A stretch of 64,000 bases of DNA from Planctomycetota bacterium (GTDB lineage: Bacteria; Planctomycetota; Phycisphaerae; UBA1845; UTPLA1). Shown piece after piece: positions 8,795 through 17,261 of the stretch (positions are counted from its first letter, which is position 1; each line of letters begins with the position of its first letter). The translations under genes and the position numbers were made by a program. Below the pieces are notes generated by a model, which was not told the origin of the DNA, did not search any database, and saw only the letters and a program-made list of their open reading frames with translations. Where the stretch lies: positions 186,001 through 250,000 of the forward strand of contig QEVG01000002.1 in assembly GCA_003576905.1 (NCBI GenBank), read 5' to 3'.

Positions 8795-8800
8795 TATAAT
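8795..8800 (+). promoter_or_regulatory. Likely -10 box of phhB
   Basis: A perfect TATAAT lies 32 bases before the phhB start in GC-rich surroundings. No good -35 box is seen at the usual distance, so this is a partial promoter call only. Confidence 0.4.
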
Positions 8801-8832
8801 GCCCGGCACAAACAGCGCCGGAGGAATGGGTC

Positions 8833-9165
8833 ATGAGCGAACTGGCATCAAAGAAGTGCGTGCCGTGCACGGGCGGCGTGCCGCCGCTGCCGGCGGACAG
8901 GGTAAGCGAGCTGCTGATGCAGCTTCGCGGCTGGGGCATCGAGAAGGGGCACCATCTCACCCGGACATTTACGCTCCCCGATTTCAGGCAGGCCCTGGTC
9001 CTGGTCAACCGGATCGGCGAGCTCGCCGAGGCGGAGGGCCACCACCCGGACATCTACCTATCGTGGGGTATGGTCAAGGTCGAAATCTGGACACACAAGA
9101 TCAACGGCCTGACCGAGAGCGATTTCATTCTGGCGGCGAAGATTGATGAACTCACGGCGCGATGA
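8833..9165 (+). CDS. phhB: Pterin-4a-carbinolamine dehydratase
   Basis: Recycles the 4a-hydroxy-pterin made by aromatic amino acid hydroxylases. 110 residues with the family signature EGHHPDIYLSWGMVKVEIWTH: the paired histidines are the active-site bases, and NGLTESDF closes the domain. A short cysteine-containing N-terminal tail (CVPCTGG) is typical of bacterial members. GGAGG precedes the ATG. It converges on the Gfo/Idh dehydrogenase with only 21 bases between the two stop codons. No phenylalanine hydroxylase is visible in the window, and a moonlighting role, as known for DCoH, cannot be excluded. Confidence 0.93.
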   Translation: MSELASKKCVPCTGGVPPLPADRVSELLMQLRGWGIEKGHHLTRTFTLPDFRQALVLVNRIGELAEAEGHHPDIYLSWGMVKVEIWTHKINGLTESDFILAAKIDELTAR

Positions 9166-9186
9166 GGAGCGAGACAACCCGCGGCG

Positions 9187-10197
9187 TCAGGCATCCCACC
9201 GGTGGGCCTGAATCGCGGCGACGATCTCGCTGGCCAGTCGCACGGCGTCCACTCCGTCTTCGCCGCTGACCGCCGGCGGCCGTCCCGTGCGCACGCTCTC
9301 GAGAAACGACTCAAGCTCCGCGCGGAGCGGCTCGACGTCGTCCACCACAAGTGGTTCGACGTTGACCATCTTTCCGAAATCAAAATCGGCCATCTGTCCC
9401 AGGTCGTCGAGATTCCTGTCCTTCGCTAGCGCCAGGATGTCGAGGTTCTTGTCGCGCGTGATGACGATCCCGTTCTTGCGCTGGTAGTCCAGCGAGAGGT
9501 ACGCCGTCTCCGAAAAGACGCGCAGCCGCCGGTCCGTCTTCAGCGCGAGGCGCGACGCCACGAGGCTCGCCACCGCGCCGTTCTCGAACACCACCCGCGC
9601 GTTGGCCACGTCCTCGTGGCGGGCCAGGACGTTGACACCCACCGCGTCCACCTTCACCGGGCGGGACTTCACCAGGTGCAGGATGATGTCGATGTCGTGG
9701 ATCATCATGTCGGCGACGACGCCGATGTCCGCCGAGCGGAACCGAAAAGGGCTGATGCGCTGCGACTCGATGTACTTCGGGCGAATCTCCAGCCGCTGGA
9801 TCGCCCGCACCACGGGATTGAAGCGCTCCGTGTGGCCTACGCCGAGGACGGCCCCGGCTTTACGGGCACAGGCCAGCATCGCCTCGGCCTCCTCGACCGA
9901 GCTGGCGATCGGCTTTTCGACGAGAACGGCCACGCCGCGCCGGAGGAGCTTTTCAGTAACTTCTCGGTGGTAGGTCGTCGGGACGGCCACGGTGACCGCC
10001 TGAACGTCCGCCGGAAGATCGTCCACGGAAGTCAGCGCAGCGGCCTGGTATTTCTGTGCCATTTCCTCGGCACGCGCGCGGTTGGCGTCCACCACGGCGA
10101 TCAGCCGTGACTGCGGCAGTTCGTGGTACAGCCGGGCATGATGGCGGCCCATGTGCCCCACGCCGATGACGGCGGTGCGAATCGGGGCGTCGGTCAC
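9187..10197 (-). CDS. Gfo/Idh/MocA dehydrogenase, candidate UDP-GlcNAc 3-dehydrogenase (GnnA-like)
   Basis: 336 residues: N-terminal Rossmann fold with GVGHMGRHHARLY, the EKPI motif (about 94-97), and GHTERFNP, a segment shared with UDP-sugar 3-dehydrogenases. The start is GTG and overlaps the lpxA stop (GTGA), so it is translated with lpxA. In Leptospira and Acidithiobacillus, GnnA oxidises UDP-GlcNAc at C3, and an aminotransferase (GnnB) then makes the diamino sugar used by LpxA. The coupling to lpxA points to the same kind of role, but no GnnB is present in the window. A sugar dehydrogenase for another envelope glycan is the alternative. Confidence 0.72.
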   Translation of the reverse strand: MTDAPIRTAVIGVGHMGRHHARLYHELPQSRLIAVVDANRARAEEMAQKYQAAALTSVDDLPADVQAVTVAVPTTYHREVTEKLLRRGVAVLVEKPIASSVEEAEAMLACARKAGAVLGVGHTERFNPVVRAIQRLEIRPKYIESQRISPFRFRSADIGVVADMMIHDIDIILHLVKSRPVKVDAVGVNVLARHEDVANARVVFENGAVASLVASRLALKTDRRLRVFSETAYLSLDYQRKNGIVITRDKNLDILALAKDRNLDDLGQMADFDFGKMVNVEPLVVDDVEPLRAELESFLESVRTGRPPAVSGEDGVDAVRLASEIVAAIQAHRWDA

Positions 10198-11129
10198 CGG
10201 CCGTTCCCCCCGACGGTGTAGAAGCGGGGCCGCTCGCCGTTTCCGTCGCGGCGAAGGGATTCGAGGTAGCGTCCGTAAACGCCGGCGTGGATGGACCGTT
10301 TGAGAAACTCGATCAGGTAGGTCGTGTGCTCGCCGAGGTTCCCCATGGTCTCCACGTCCGACAACCGCCGCGCGAGGCTGACCACCGCCGCACCGTTGCG
10401 GTCCTCCTTCTTGCCGGGCAGGAGGCCGTACAGCGAGCGCAGGCTGTAGTGATTGGTCGATTGGCTCTTTTTCGGGAAGAGTTTCTTATACACGTCGCGA
10501 AGCTGCTGGATGGCCTGTTCGTCAAAGCCCCAGCGCCCCAGGCCCTTGACGTTGACGCCCTGAATCGAGCCCTCGTAGCCATAGATCATGTACGGCGGGG
10601 CGTCCATCGTGCATCGGGCCATTCCGGTGATGAATGAGTAGCGGCCGATCGTCACGAATTGCTGAATCCCGACCAGCCCGCTGATCGTCACGTTGCTCTC
10701 GATGTGCACGTGCCCGGCGACCTGGACCTGGTTCGACAGAATGCAGTGATCGTCCACGAAGACGTCGTGGGCCAGATGCGTTCCGACCTGAAACTGGTTG
10801 TGACTGCCGATCTTCGTAACCCCGCCGGCGACTTCTGTGCCGGTGTGGGCCGTGACCCCTTCCCGGAAGATGTTCTCGTCGCCGATTATCAGCTCAGTGT
10901 CCGTTCCCTTGTACTTGAGATCCTGGGGTGCGGCGCCGATCACCGTGGACGGGTAAAAGAGATTGCCCTTGCCGATCGTCGTCTTGCCGAGAATCGTCAC
11001 GTTGGGCATGAGGACCGTGCCGGCGCCGATCGTGACCTTTGGGCCGACATAGCAACCCGGCCCGATCTCCACGTCGTCCGCGAGCTGGGCCTTCGGGTCA
11101 ACTGTCGCACTGGGTGCGATTTTGGGCAT
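10194..11129 (-). CDS. lpxA: Acyl-ACP--UDP-GlcNAc O-acyltransferase LpxA
   Basis: First enzyme of lipid A synthesis. 311 residues: a left-handed beta-helix of hexapeptide repeats for about 190 residues, then an alpha-helical C-terminal domain. APQDLKY (67-73) is the substrate-contacting segment, and the HLAHD motif holds the probable catalytic base His121. His95 sits in AHTGT where E. coli has IHRGT, a small change near the active site. It is about 50 residues longer than E. coli LpxA at the C-terminus. AGGAA precedes the ATG. It lies downstream of lpxC-fabZ and is coupled to the GnnA-like gene. Confidence 0.93.
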   Translation of the reverse strand: MPKIAPSATVDPKAQLADDVEIGPGCYVGPKVTIGAGTVLMPNVTILGKTTIGKGNLFYPSTVIGAAPQDLKYKGTDTELIIGDENIFREGVTAHTGTEVAGGVTKIGSHNQFQVGTHLAHDVFVDDHCILSNQVQVAGHVHIESNVTISGLVGIQQFVTIGRYSFITGMARCTMDAPPYMIYGYEGSIQGVNVKGLGRWGFDEQAIQQLRDVYKKLFPKKSQSTNHYSLRSLYGLLPGKKEDRNGAAVVSLARRLSDVETMGNLGEHTTYLIEFLKRSIHAGVYGRYLESLRRDGNGERPRFYTVGGNGR

Positions 11130-11254
11130 CGAGCATTCCTATCGAGGCGGCGGCGACCGCGCTATGAGAACCCGCCGCTTCCGCCTCCGTGCCGACGGGG
11201 GTCTTGAGCCGGTCGAATTGGCAAGCAGATTAATGCATTGCGGCGTTGTTTGGA

Positions 11255-11309
11255 AGCCGGTTGGGCCCGGCTGTCTTGCCCCGGGCGCACGTGCAAGACC
11301 GCTTGCACG
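11255..11309. terminator. Two hairpins between lpxC-fabZ and lpxA
   Basis: The 231-base gap between lpxC-fabZ and lpxA contains two inverted repeats. AGCCGG (11255-11260) pairs with CCGGCT (11267-11272), and CGTGCAAG (11290-11297) pairs perfectly with CTTGCACG (11302-11309) around a four-base loop. Neither is followed by a T-run on the minus strand, so they are more likely processing or attenuating structures than intrinsic terminators. They are also palindromic enough to be protein sites. Confidence 0.35.
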
Positions 11310-11360
11310 CAACACCGCCTCCCATTGCCGGTCAGCTCTTACTGCTTGCCGCGTACAGAC

Positions 11361-12680
11361 TTAGGCCGGCTCCGCGTCCACCATCATGAACTTGATTTCA
11401 GCCTGCGCCACCAGCGAGTCATTGACCGTTGCGACGCAGCGCACATGACCTGTTCGAGCCTTGACCCTGATCGTAACCGCTTCCAGGACCAACTGGTCGC
11501 CCGGAAGAACCGCCCGGCGGAACTTCACATGATCCATGGAGAGAAGCACCGCCACTTTTCCGGTGTGCTCCAGCTTCTGGGCGAGCAGCACACCGGAGAG
11601 CTGGGCCATGGCCTCAATGATCAACACGCCCGGCATGATCGGCTGGGTCGGGTAGTGTCCCTGGAAATAGGACTCATTGATCGAGACGTTCTTGATGCCG
11701 ACCGCCCGGCGATCACCGTCCAGCTCCACCACGCGGTCAATCAGGAGGAACGGGTAGCGGTGTGGCAGAATGCGCCGAAGGGCCACAGCGTCCATCGCAG
11801 TCGATGTCCGCAGGCGATGAGACCGTTCATTGCGTTCAATTGTTTCGAGCAGGCGGCGGACCAGCTCGTGATTCAGGGCGTGTCCGCTCTTTCGCGCGAG
11901 AATCTTTCCGCGGAGCGGCCGTCCCGCGAGGTACAGGTCGCCGATAAGGTCGAGCACCTTGTGCCGCACGCACTCATCGGGATAGCGGAACTCGTTTCCG
12001 ACGACGCCGCTCTCCCCGATGACCACGACGTCCTGGTAGGTCAGGTGTTTGCCGAGGCCGGCGGCCTGAAACTGCTTTGCCTCTTCCTCAAAGAGAAACG
12101 TGCGCGCCGGCGCGATTTCCCTGAGGAATGTATCCTCGCTGACGCGAACGGCGAAAATCTGCCGCTTGACGCGCGCCGACGGGCCGTAATCGAGGTCGTA
12201 GAGAATATTCAGGTCGTCCGTATCGGTGGGGACGGCGATTAGTTCAGCGTCGTCCTCGCAGACCCGGACGGTCTCGGTAATGGTCAACGGGCGCTGTTCG
12301 GCCTGCTGCTCGACGATGCCCGCCTGGAGGATGGCATCGACGAAATACTGGCTGCTGCCGTCACAGCCCGGCAGTTCCCCGCCGGTCAGTTCGATCTCGG
12401 CGTTGTCCACAGACAGGGCATGCAGCGCCGCCATGCAGTGTTCGACGGTTTCAATCGAAAGGGTGCCGTTTTTCAGCGAGGTGCGTCGGGCGCGTTTTGT
12501 GACGTTTGAGACGTGTGCCCGAATGCGCACCGGCGAGGGCGCGTCGGCCCGGACGAACACAATTCCCGTATCGACGGGGGCGGGCTTAAAGCGAACGGTG
12601 ACCTCTTCGCCGGTAAAGAGCCCGCGGCCGCTGATCTCAGCCGTGTTCTGAATGGTGTGTTGCGGCTTCAAGCTTCTCAA
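11361..12680 (-). CDS. lpxC-fabZ: Bifunctional LpxC / FabZ fusion
   Basis: One 439-residue chain joins two enzymes. Residues 1-285 are LpxC, the zinc-dependent UDP-3-O-acyl-GlcNAc deacetylase that commits lipid A synthesis; the zinc ligands His81 (ETVEH), His240 and Asp244 (RHKVLD) and the active-site His267 are all present. Residues about 296-439 are FabZ, the 3-hydroxyacyl-ACP dehydratase, with PHRYPFLLIDRV, His342 (GHYP) and Glu356 (IEAMAQ). Such fusions are known in Bacteroidota and other diderms, and join the branch point between lipid A and fatty acid synthesis. The 5' end overlaps lpxD by 44 bases. Confidence 0.95.
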   Translation of the reverse strand: MRSLKPQHTIQNTAEISGRGLFTGEEVTVRFKPAPVDTGIVFVRADAPSPVRIRAHVSNVTKRARRTSLKNGTLSIETVEHCMAALHALSVDNAEIELTGGELPGCDGSSQYFVDAILQAGIVEQQAEQRPLTITETVRVCEDDAELIAVPTDTDDLNILYDLDYGPSARVKRQIFAVRVSEDTFLREIAPARTFLFEEEAKQFQAAGLGKHLTYQDVVVIGESGVVGNEFRYPDECVRHKVLDLIGDLYLAGRPLRGKILARKSGHALNHELVRRLLETIERNERSHRLRTSTAMDAVALRRILPHRYPFLLIDRVVELDGDRRAVGIKNVSINESYFQGHYPTQPIMPGVLIIEAMAQLSGVLLAQKLEHTGKVAVLLSMDHVKFRRAVLPGDQLVLEAVTIRVKARTGHVRCVATVNDSLVAQAEIKFMMVDAEPA

Positions 12681-13704
12681 TTCGCCGTGCCAACTCGGCG
12701 ACCTCGTCGTACAGCCTCGGAAGCTTTCGAATCCGCGCTTCGATCCGGAAGGCCTCGGAGCGCTCCTTTGCCGGATATCCGAACATCGTGACGCCCGGCG
12801 GAACCGCGCCTTCGATTCCGCTCTGGGCCGCGATCATTGCGCCGTTGCCGATCACCACGCCGTCGGCGACGCCGACCTGGCCGCCCATGATGACACCCTG
12901 CCCGAGGCGGGCGCTTCCCGAAATGCCCACCTGAGCCGCGAGGATGCAGAGCGGGCCCAGTTGGACATTATGGGCGACCATGACGAGGTTATCAATCTTC
13001 GATCCGCGGCCCACCACCGTGGACCCGACCTTGGCCCGGTCGATACAGGAATTGGCCCCGATTTCGACGTCGTCCTCGATGGTGACCGTCCCAATATGGG
13101 GCACGCGGCGGTGCTGCCCGTCGCGGAAAATATACCCGAACCCGTCGGCCCCGATGACCGTCCCGGAGTGAATGATGACCCGGTTGCCGATTGTGCAGCG
13201 ATCGTAGATGACCACGCGGTCGTGGAGGAGGCACGCCTCGCCGATGCGGACCTCCGCTCCGATGCTGACCCCCTCGTGGATCACGGAGTCGTCGCCGACC
13301 GAAGCGCGGGGCCCGATGACCGCGTAGGCGCCGATGGCCGCGGACTTAGCGATCGACGCCGTGGCGTCCACAATCGCGGTGGGGTGTACGCCCATCGCCG
13401 GCGCCGATGGGGCGATCCAGTAGAGATCGAGGATGTCCGCGATGGCCGCGGAGGGGTCTCGGACGACGATGCCCCGCGGGTCCGAGCCGAGAAGGGCCTC
13501 CGTTCCGACGATCGCCGCGGCCCCGGATGCCGGCACCTCTTTTGCGTGCTTCGGGCTGACGACCCACGAGATGTCGTCGGGGCCGGCCTCGTTCAGCGCC
13601 GCGACGGTGCGGATGCGCTTCGCGCCGGCCTGCTCCGGGCCCAGAAACCGTCCGCCGCATCGCGCGGCCAGTTCGGCGATCGTGTGCTGCTGGGTTTGGG
13701 TCAT
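12637..13704 (-). CDS. lpxD: UDP-3-O-acylglucosamine N-acyltransferase LpxD
   Basis: Third enzyme of lipid A synthesis: adds the second hydroxyacyl chain to the amino group of the sugar. 355 residues: N-terminal uridine-binding domain (about 1-100), left-handed beta-helix (about 105-310), and a C-terminal helical extension. The catalytic His245 lies in VMVAHNV, preceded by DGFGYIF and GANSCIDRA, both typical of LpxD. The ATG at 13704 is preferred to the longer frame because homology begins there. The stop lies within lpxC-fabZ, so the two are translationally linked. Confidence 0.94.
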   Translation of the reverse strand: MTQTQQHTIAELAARCGGRFLGPEQAGAKRIRTVAALNEAGPDDISWVVSPKHAKEVPASGAAAIVGTEALLGSDPRGIVVRDPSAAIADILDLYWIAPSAPAMGVHPTAIVDATASIAKSAAIGAYAVIGPRASVGDDSVIHEGVSIGAEVRIGEACLLHDRVVIYDRCTIGNRVIIHSGTVIGADGFGYIFRDGQHRRVPHIGTVTIEDDVEIGANSCIDRAKVGSTVVGRGSKIDNLVMVAHNVQLGPLCILAAQVGISGSARLGQGVIMGGQVGVADGVVIGNGAMIAAQSGIEGAVPPGVTMFGYPAKERSEAFRIEARIRKLPRLYDEVAELARRIEKLEAATHHSEHG

Positions 13705-13780
13705 TTGCGTTTTCTCATGGCCCGGTCCGCCGGCGCGGTTCGTTGCATGTCGGTTCGATGTTCGATGCCGGCGCGGCCTC

Positions 13781-14428
13781 TCACGGCGTGGTCGCCCCCC
13801 CGAGGAGCTTCTTCCCGCCTGCGGCTTTGTAGTCCGCATCGAGCTTGCGGATCACCTGGTCGGTGATGTCGATCTCCGGGACGTTGAATACGACCGTGCG
13901 TTCCTGGATCACGCGGCGCAGCGTCTGAACGGCCAGCTCGATATCGTCCGGCTTGAACTCGCTTCGCAGGAGGACCACGTCGTAGCCGCGCTCCTTTGCG
14001 ATCTGTTCGATCACCTGGCGCGCCTTGTCATAGATGACCTTGGTCCAGTCGAACTTGTCCTGATCCATCTGCTGCTCGGTCACCTTGAGCCACACGTTGG
14101 CGTCGATGTTGAGCCGCACCAGGTCCTTGCGGCGGGCGAGAAAGTCCGGTGAACCGGGGCGAAACGCCGTCAGTTCGGTCTGCTTGTCCTCGATGACCTT
14201 CCGCCGCTGCTGCGCCTCCTGCGCCGCGGCCTCGGTCTGCTGTTTCATCATTTCGTTCAGGTCCTGAATTTGCGCGCATTCGTTGAAAATCCGCACCAGG
14301 TCGATGACCGCCACGCGATGATTGCCCCCGGAGGACGCCGGGGAAGCGGTCGGCTGACTCTGCGCGGCGCTGAAAGTGACGACGAGGGCGAGCCCGATGA
14401 CAGTCGCGATCCAGCTCTTGTGGTTCAC
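13781..14428 (-). CDS. skp: Periplasmic chaperone Skp/OmpH
   Basis: 215 residues. An N-terminal signal peptide (SWIATVIGLALVVTFSAA) is followed by VAVIDLVRIFNECAQ, the start of the OmpH family, then a long charged helical hairpin and a C-terminal strand region. Skp holds unfolded outer-membrane proteins in the periplasm for delivery to BamA. The start is GTG, with AGGAGA about eight bases upstream; the very long open frame running further upstream is a GC-rich shadow. As in many diderms it leads the lpx block, though no bamA is seen. Confidence 0.87.
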   Translation of the reverse strand: MNHKSWIATVIGLALVVTFSAAQSQPTASPASSGGNHRVAVIDLVRIFNECAQIQDLNEMMKQQTEAAAQEAQQRRKVIEDKQTELTAFRPGSPDFLARRKDLVRLNIDANVWLKVTEQQMDQDKFDWTKVIYDKARQVIEQIAKERGYDVVLLRSEFKPDDIELAVQTLRRVIQERTVVFNVPEIDITDQVIRKLDADYKAAGGKKLLGGATTP

Positions 14429-14565
14429 TTTTGAGTTCTCCTGGTATGGAAATTCCGTGGGTGTTTTTCCGTTGATCCTTCGGGCATTGTCGGGCCGCTG
14501 GCCCGAAACGCAAGGCGCGGCGCGCGTCGCCGCGCGAGCCCGCACCCCTCGCGGGCCGGCCGGAT

Positions 14566-15813
14566 TCACCGCGTCATGCCGCGCCGCCGAAGCCGAAGCA
14601 GAAAGGGCAGCGTGACCGCGGCGCACAGGACCTCGGTCGCGCCGGTCGCCAGGAACGTGAGGCGATAGGCCGAAGCCTCTGCCATGTGCCGCGCCGCCGC
14701 CGCGTAGAACAGGCCGCCCGCCAGGGGGCCGAGCAGGAATCCGACGGAGCCGGCGATGTTGAATCCCGTGAAGGCGGCCCCGCGACCCTCGGCCGGGGCG
14801 AGATCGGCGCACAGTGCCAGGTTGGGTGCAAACATAACGGCACTCACCACGCCCGACAAAACCATAAGCAGTGCCATCGCCTCCGTCGACGCGTAACCGT
14901 AGGCCCCGAAGACGACGCCGAACAGGGCCGACCCCGCCGCCAGGGGCCAGGCCCGCCCGATCCGGTCCGCCAGCCGTCCCGCCGGATAGACCAGCAGCGC
15001 GAAGGGCACGAGAAACAGCACGAGCAGCCGCCCCCGCGCCGCAGGCTCCAGCCCGTGCACGTCCGCGAAGAAGAGCACGAGCGTGGAGACGACCACTCCC
15101 ACGCAGAAGCGGTCCACAAAGGCGTACGCGTATGCAACGAGCAGCGCGCCGCGCGTTCGAAGCAGCGCGGCGACATCGCGGATCGATCGCCGCGGCCGGT
15201 CCGTGCCCGGCGCCTCGCGGACAAGGAAAAGGACGACCGCGGACGCCGCCACGCTGATAAGCCCGGAGACCAGGAAGACCGAGCCGGGCAGGTGCTTCCA
15301 GACTTCGCCGCCCAGGCGCGTGCCGCAGGCGGTGCCGAGCATCATGGCGGAACCGACGATTCCCATCGTCCGCCCCCGGCGGCTGTCGGTGGCCCATCCG
15401 GCGGCGATCGCCATAAGCGTGCTGATGGCGAGGATGTGCGCGGCGCCTTCGAAGAACCGCAGGAGCAAAAGCCATTTCAGCGAAGGGGCGACGTTCATCG
15501 CGCTGAGCAGAACGGCGTCGGCGGCCAGCGCCACCGAGGCGACACGGCGCCGGACCGCGCCGGAATCGGACAACAGGGCGATGAGCGGAGAGGCGAGGAT
15601 CGCGCCGACCATGTTGATCGACATGAAGCTGTGTGTCCAGAATGATCCTGCGCCGTAGCGCACGCCCACCAGCTCCTTGAGCGGCGCCACCAGGAGGGTC
15701 ACCGGCACCATTGAGAGAAAGAGCATCAGCCCGAGCGTGGCCACGGCGCGCGCGGCGCCCGTCTCGGTGTCAAGCGCGGCGACGGACCCGGATTGTGTGG
15801 AGACCTCGGCCAT
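14566..15813 (-). CDS. Major facilitator superfamily transporter
   Basis: About 415 residues with some 12 hydrophobic segments in two halves. The cytoplasmic loop SDSGAVRRR after helix 2 and ADRIGRAWP after helix 8 are the two copies of the MFS A-motif. Substrate unknown; the layout resembles drug or sugar-phosphate exporters. ATG at 15813 with GGTGAG upstream is preferred over the TTG at 15831. TATAAT on the minus strand at 15860-15865 could be its -10 box. Confidence 0.85.
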   Translation of the reverse strand: MAEVSTQSGSVAALDTETGAARAVATLGLMLFLSMVPVTLLVAPLKELVGVRYGAGSFWTHSFMSINMVGAILASPLIALLSDSGAVRRRVASVALAADAVLLSAMNVAPSLKWLLLLRFFEGAAHILAISTLMAIAAGWATDSRRGRTMGIVGSAMMLGTACGTRLGGEVWKHLPGSVFLVSGLISVAASAVVLFLVREAPGTDRPRRSIRDVAALLRTRGALLVAYAYAFVDRFCVGVVVSTLVLFFADVHGLEPAARGRLLVLFLVPFALLVYPAGRLADRIGRAWPLAAGSALFGVVFGAYGYASTEAMALLMVLSGVVSAVMFAPNLALCADLAPAEGRGAAFTGFNIAGSVGFLLGPLAGGLFYAAAARHMAEASAYRLTFLATGATEVLCAAVTLPFLLRLRRRGMTR

Positions 15814-15859
15814 CTGGCTCACCCGAAGCAAGCGATACTCGCCAGGAATCGAGAGGGGG

Positions 15860-15865
15860 ATTATA
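15860..15865 (-). promoter_or_regulatory. Likely -10 box of the MFS gene
   Basis: A perfect TATAAT on the minus strand, about 47 bases before the preferred start of the MFS gene. The -35 region at 17 bases is poor, so only the -10 box is proposed. Confidence 0.35.
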
Positions 15866-15919
15866 GAGGCAGCCGCCGAACGTCACACGTCCGGGCGGTC
15901 GCGCAAACGGACCGGGCCC

Positions 15920-17179
15920 CTACGGCAGGAGGCTGAAGTAGACGCTGCTGTACGCCATGCAGCCGAGCGTCCAGGGCATCCCTCGCGGGCTGACTGCGTG
16001 CGGGGCGATGATGAGCATCCAGATCGGGAGAAAGTCCAGGGCGTAACGGTAATGCCCCGCGCCCTGCGAGCCTGTCGTGTGATAAAGGAGCAGCCCGGTG
16101 ATGACCGGCAGCGTCGCGAGCGCAAGTGCCCGCCGGACGCGGTCGCGCCACCAGCTTCGTGCCGTTGCCGCGATGCCGATGAGGATCGGCGTCGTCAGCC
16201 AGATGCTCGCGCCGTCGATGGCGGAGCAATCGGGATACAGCGCGCCCCCGCGGATGTCCCATGACGGGTAGTTCAGGTTCATCGCCGCTGCGTTGTGCGC
16301 GAGGTAGTGTGTTGAGAAGAGCCGCTCACTTCCACGCAGGCCGATCGGATCGCTTCGCCCCTCGTAAATCCGCCCGTAGCCGGTGTCGAGCGGGCTTCCG
16401 AACTTGAGATAGTTGAGTGTCATGGGTACGGCGGCAATGACAATCGCGCCCGCGAGGACGCTCCGCGTTCCCACTTTCGCACTGCCGCTACCTGCGGGGA
16501 TGCCGCGCCAAACCAGCCACGCCAGCGGCAGCAGGTACAGCGCCGTAAGCTGCCTCGACCACGCCGCCAGGCACAGCCCGATCAGGCCGGGCCAGATGCG
16601 CCGGGGGCCGAGGAGATCCGCCGCGAAGATCAGCAGTCCCGTGACGGCGATCAGGTGGTTGATGAAATAGATGCTCGCTCCCGCCGTGCCGCCCCGGCAG
16701 CCCTCCAGGATCGGGAGCAGGCTTGTGGCGATGATCAGGTGGCCCGCCAGGACGGCCGCGCGCACGCTGCATCCGGTGACGGTGCGAAACGCCGCGAATG
16801 CCGCGACCGGAAGCGGAAGCCCGACGAGCATGACGTAATAGGGGGGATAGAAGCTCTCCGGGGCGGCGCCCGCCAGTTGCGTCAGCGTCGTGCCGACCAA
16901 CGATATGAGAACGAACGCCAGCCCAACGACGTTAAACCGGCGATCGTCCGTCCGCGCGACTTCGTAGTCGTTCATCGCCAGGTCCAGCCGGCCCTTCTTC
17001 CATTGCAGTGCTTCTTCCAGCGCGGCATTGGTCTCCGGCTTCACGTGCCATTCGGATATGCGAATACGTTGTCCGGCGGTCAGTTGCACGCCGACAAGCA
17101 GCAGCGCGAAACAGCCCAGAATGAGCCATCTTGGCTCGCGACCGCGGTCCTCGCGCACGACAGGATGGGGGTGATTCAC
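15920..17179 (-). CDS. Polytopic membrane protein, GT39/ArnT-like in layout
   Basis: 419 residues with about ten hydrophobic segments. A loop of some 70 residues after the first helix is followed by a helix bundle that includes YPPYYVMLVGLPLPVA, and a soluble stretch (YGRIYEGRSDP...) precedes the last helices. No family is recognised with certainty. The layout resembles integral-membrane glycosyltransferases of the C superfamily that use lipid-linked sugars, but no clear catalytic motif is visible. The GTG start is six bases after a TATAAT box and has no ribosome binding site, so the message may be leaderless. Confidence 0.7.
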   Translation of the reverse strand: MNHPHPVVREDRGREPRWLILGCFALLLVGVQLTAGQRIRISEWHVKPETNAALEEALQWKKGRLDLAMNDYEVARTDDRRFNVVGLAFVLISLVGTTLTQLAGAAPESFYPPYYVMLVGLPLPVAAFAAFRTVTGCSVRAAVLAGHLIIATSLLPILEGCRGGTAGASIYFINHLIAVTGLLIFAADLLGPRRIWPGLIGLCLAAWSRQLTALYLLPLAWLVWRGIPAGSGSAKVGTRSVLAGAIVIAAVPMTLNYLKFGSPLDTGYGRIYEGRSDPIGLRGSERLFSTHYLAHNAAAMNLNYPSWDIRGGALYPDCSAIDGASIWLTTPILIGIAATARSWWRDRVRRALALATLPVITGLLLYHTTGSQGAGHYRYALDFLPIWMLIIAPHAVSPRGMPWTLGCMAYSSVYFSLLP

Positions 17180-17185
17180 GATTGC

Positions 17186-17191
17186 ATTATA
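17186..17191 (-). promoter_or_regulatory. -10 box six bases before a start codon
   Basis: TATAAT on the minus strand ends exactly six bases before the GTG of the membrane-protein gene. The spacing is identical to that of argR and implies transcription starting at the start codon. No good -35 box is seen. Confidence 0.5.
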
Positions 17192-17261
17192 TCGGCGGGG
17201 GCTGGGAGCATAGCTTGATTCCGCCCGGCGTTGGCGGAGTCGCGCCCGTCGCGTCGGGCAT

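Noticed and set aside
14429-15475. Long minus-strand extension of the skp frame
   Set aside because: Overlaps the MFS gene in another frame, is alanine/arginine-rich, and lacks similarity; skp has its own GTG with a ribosome binding site.
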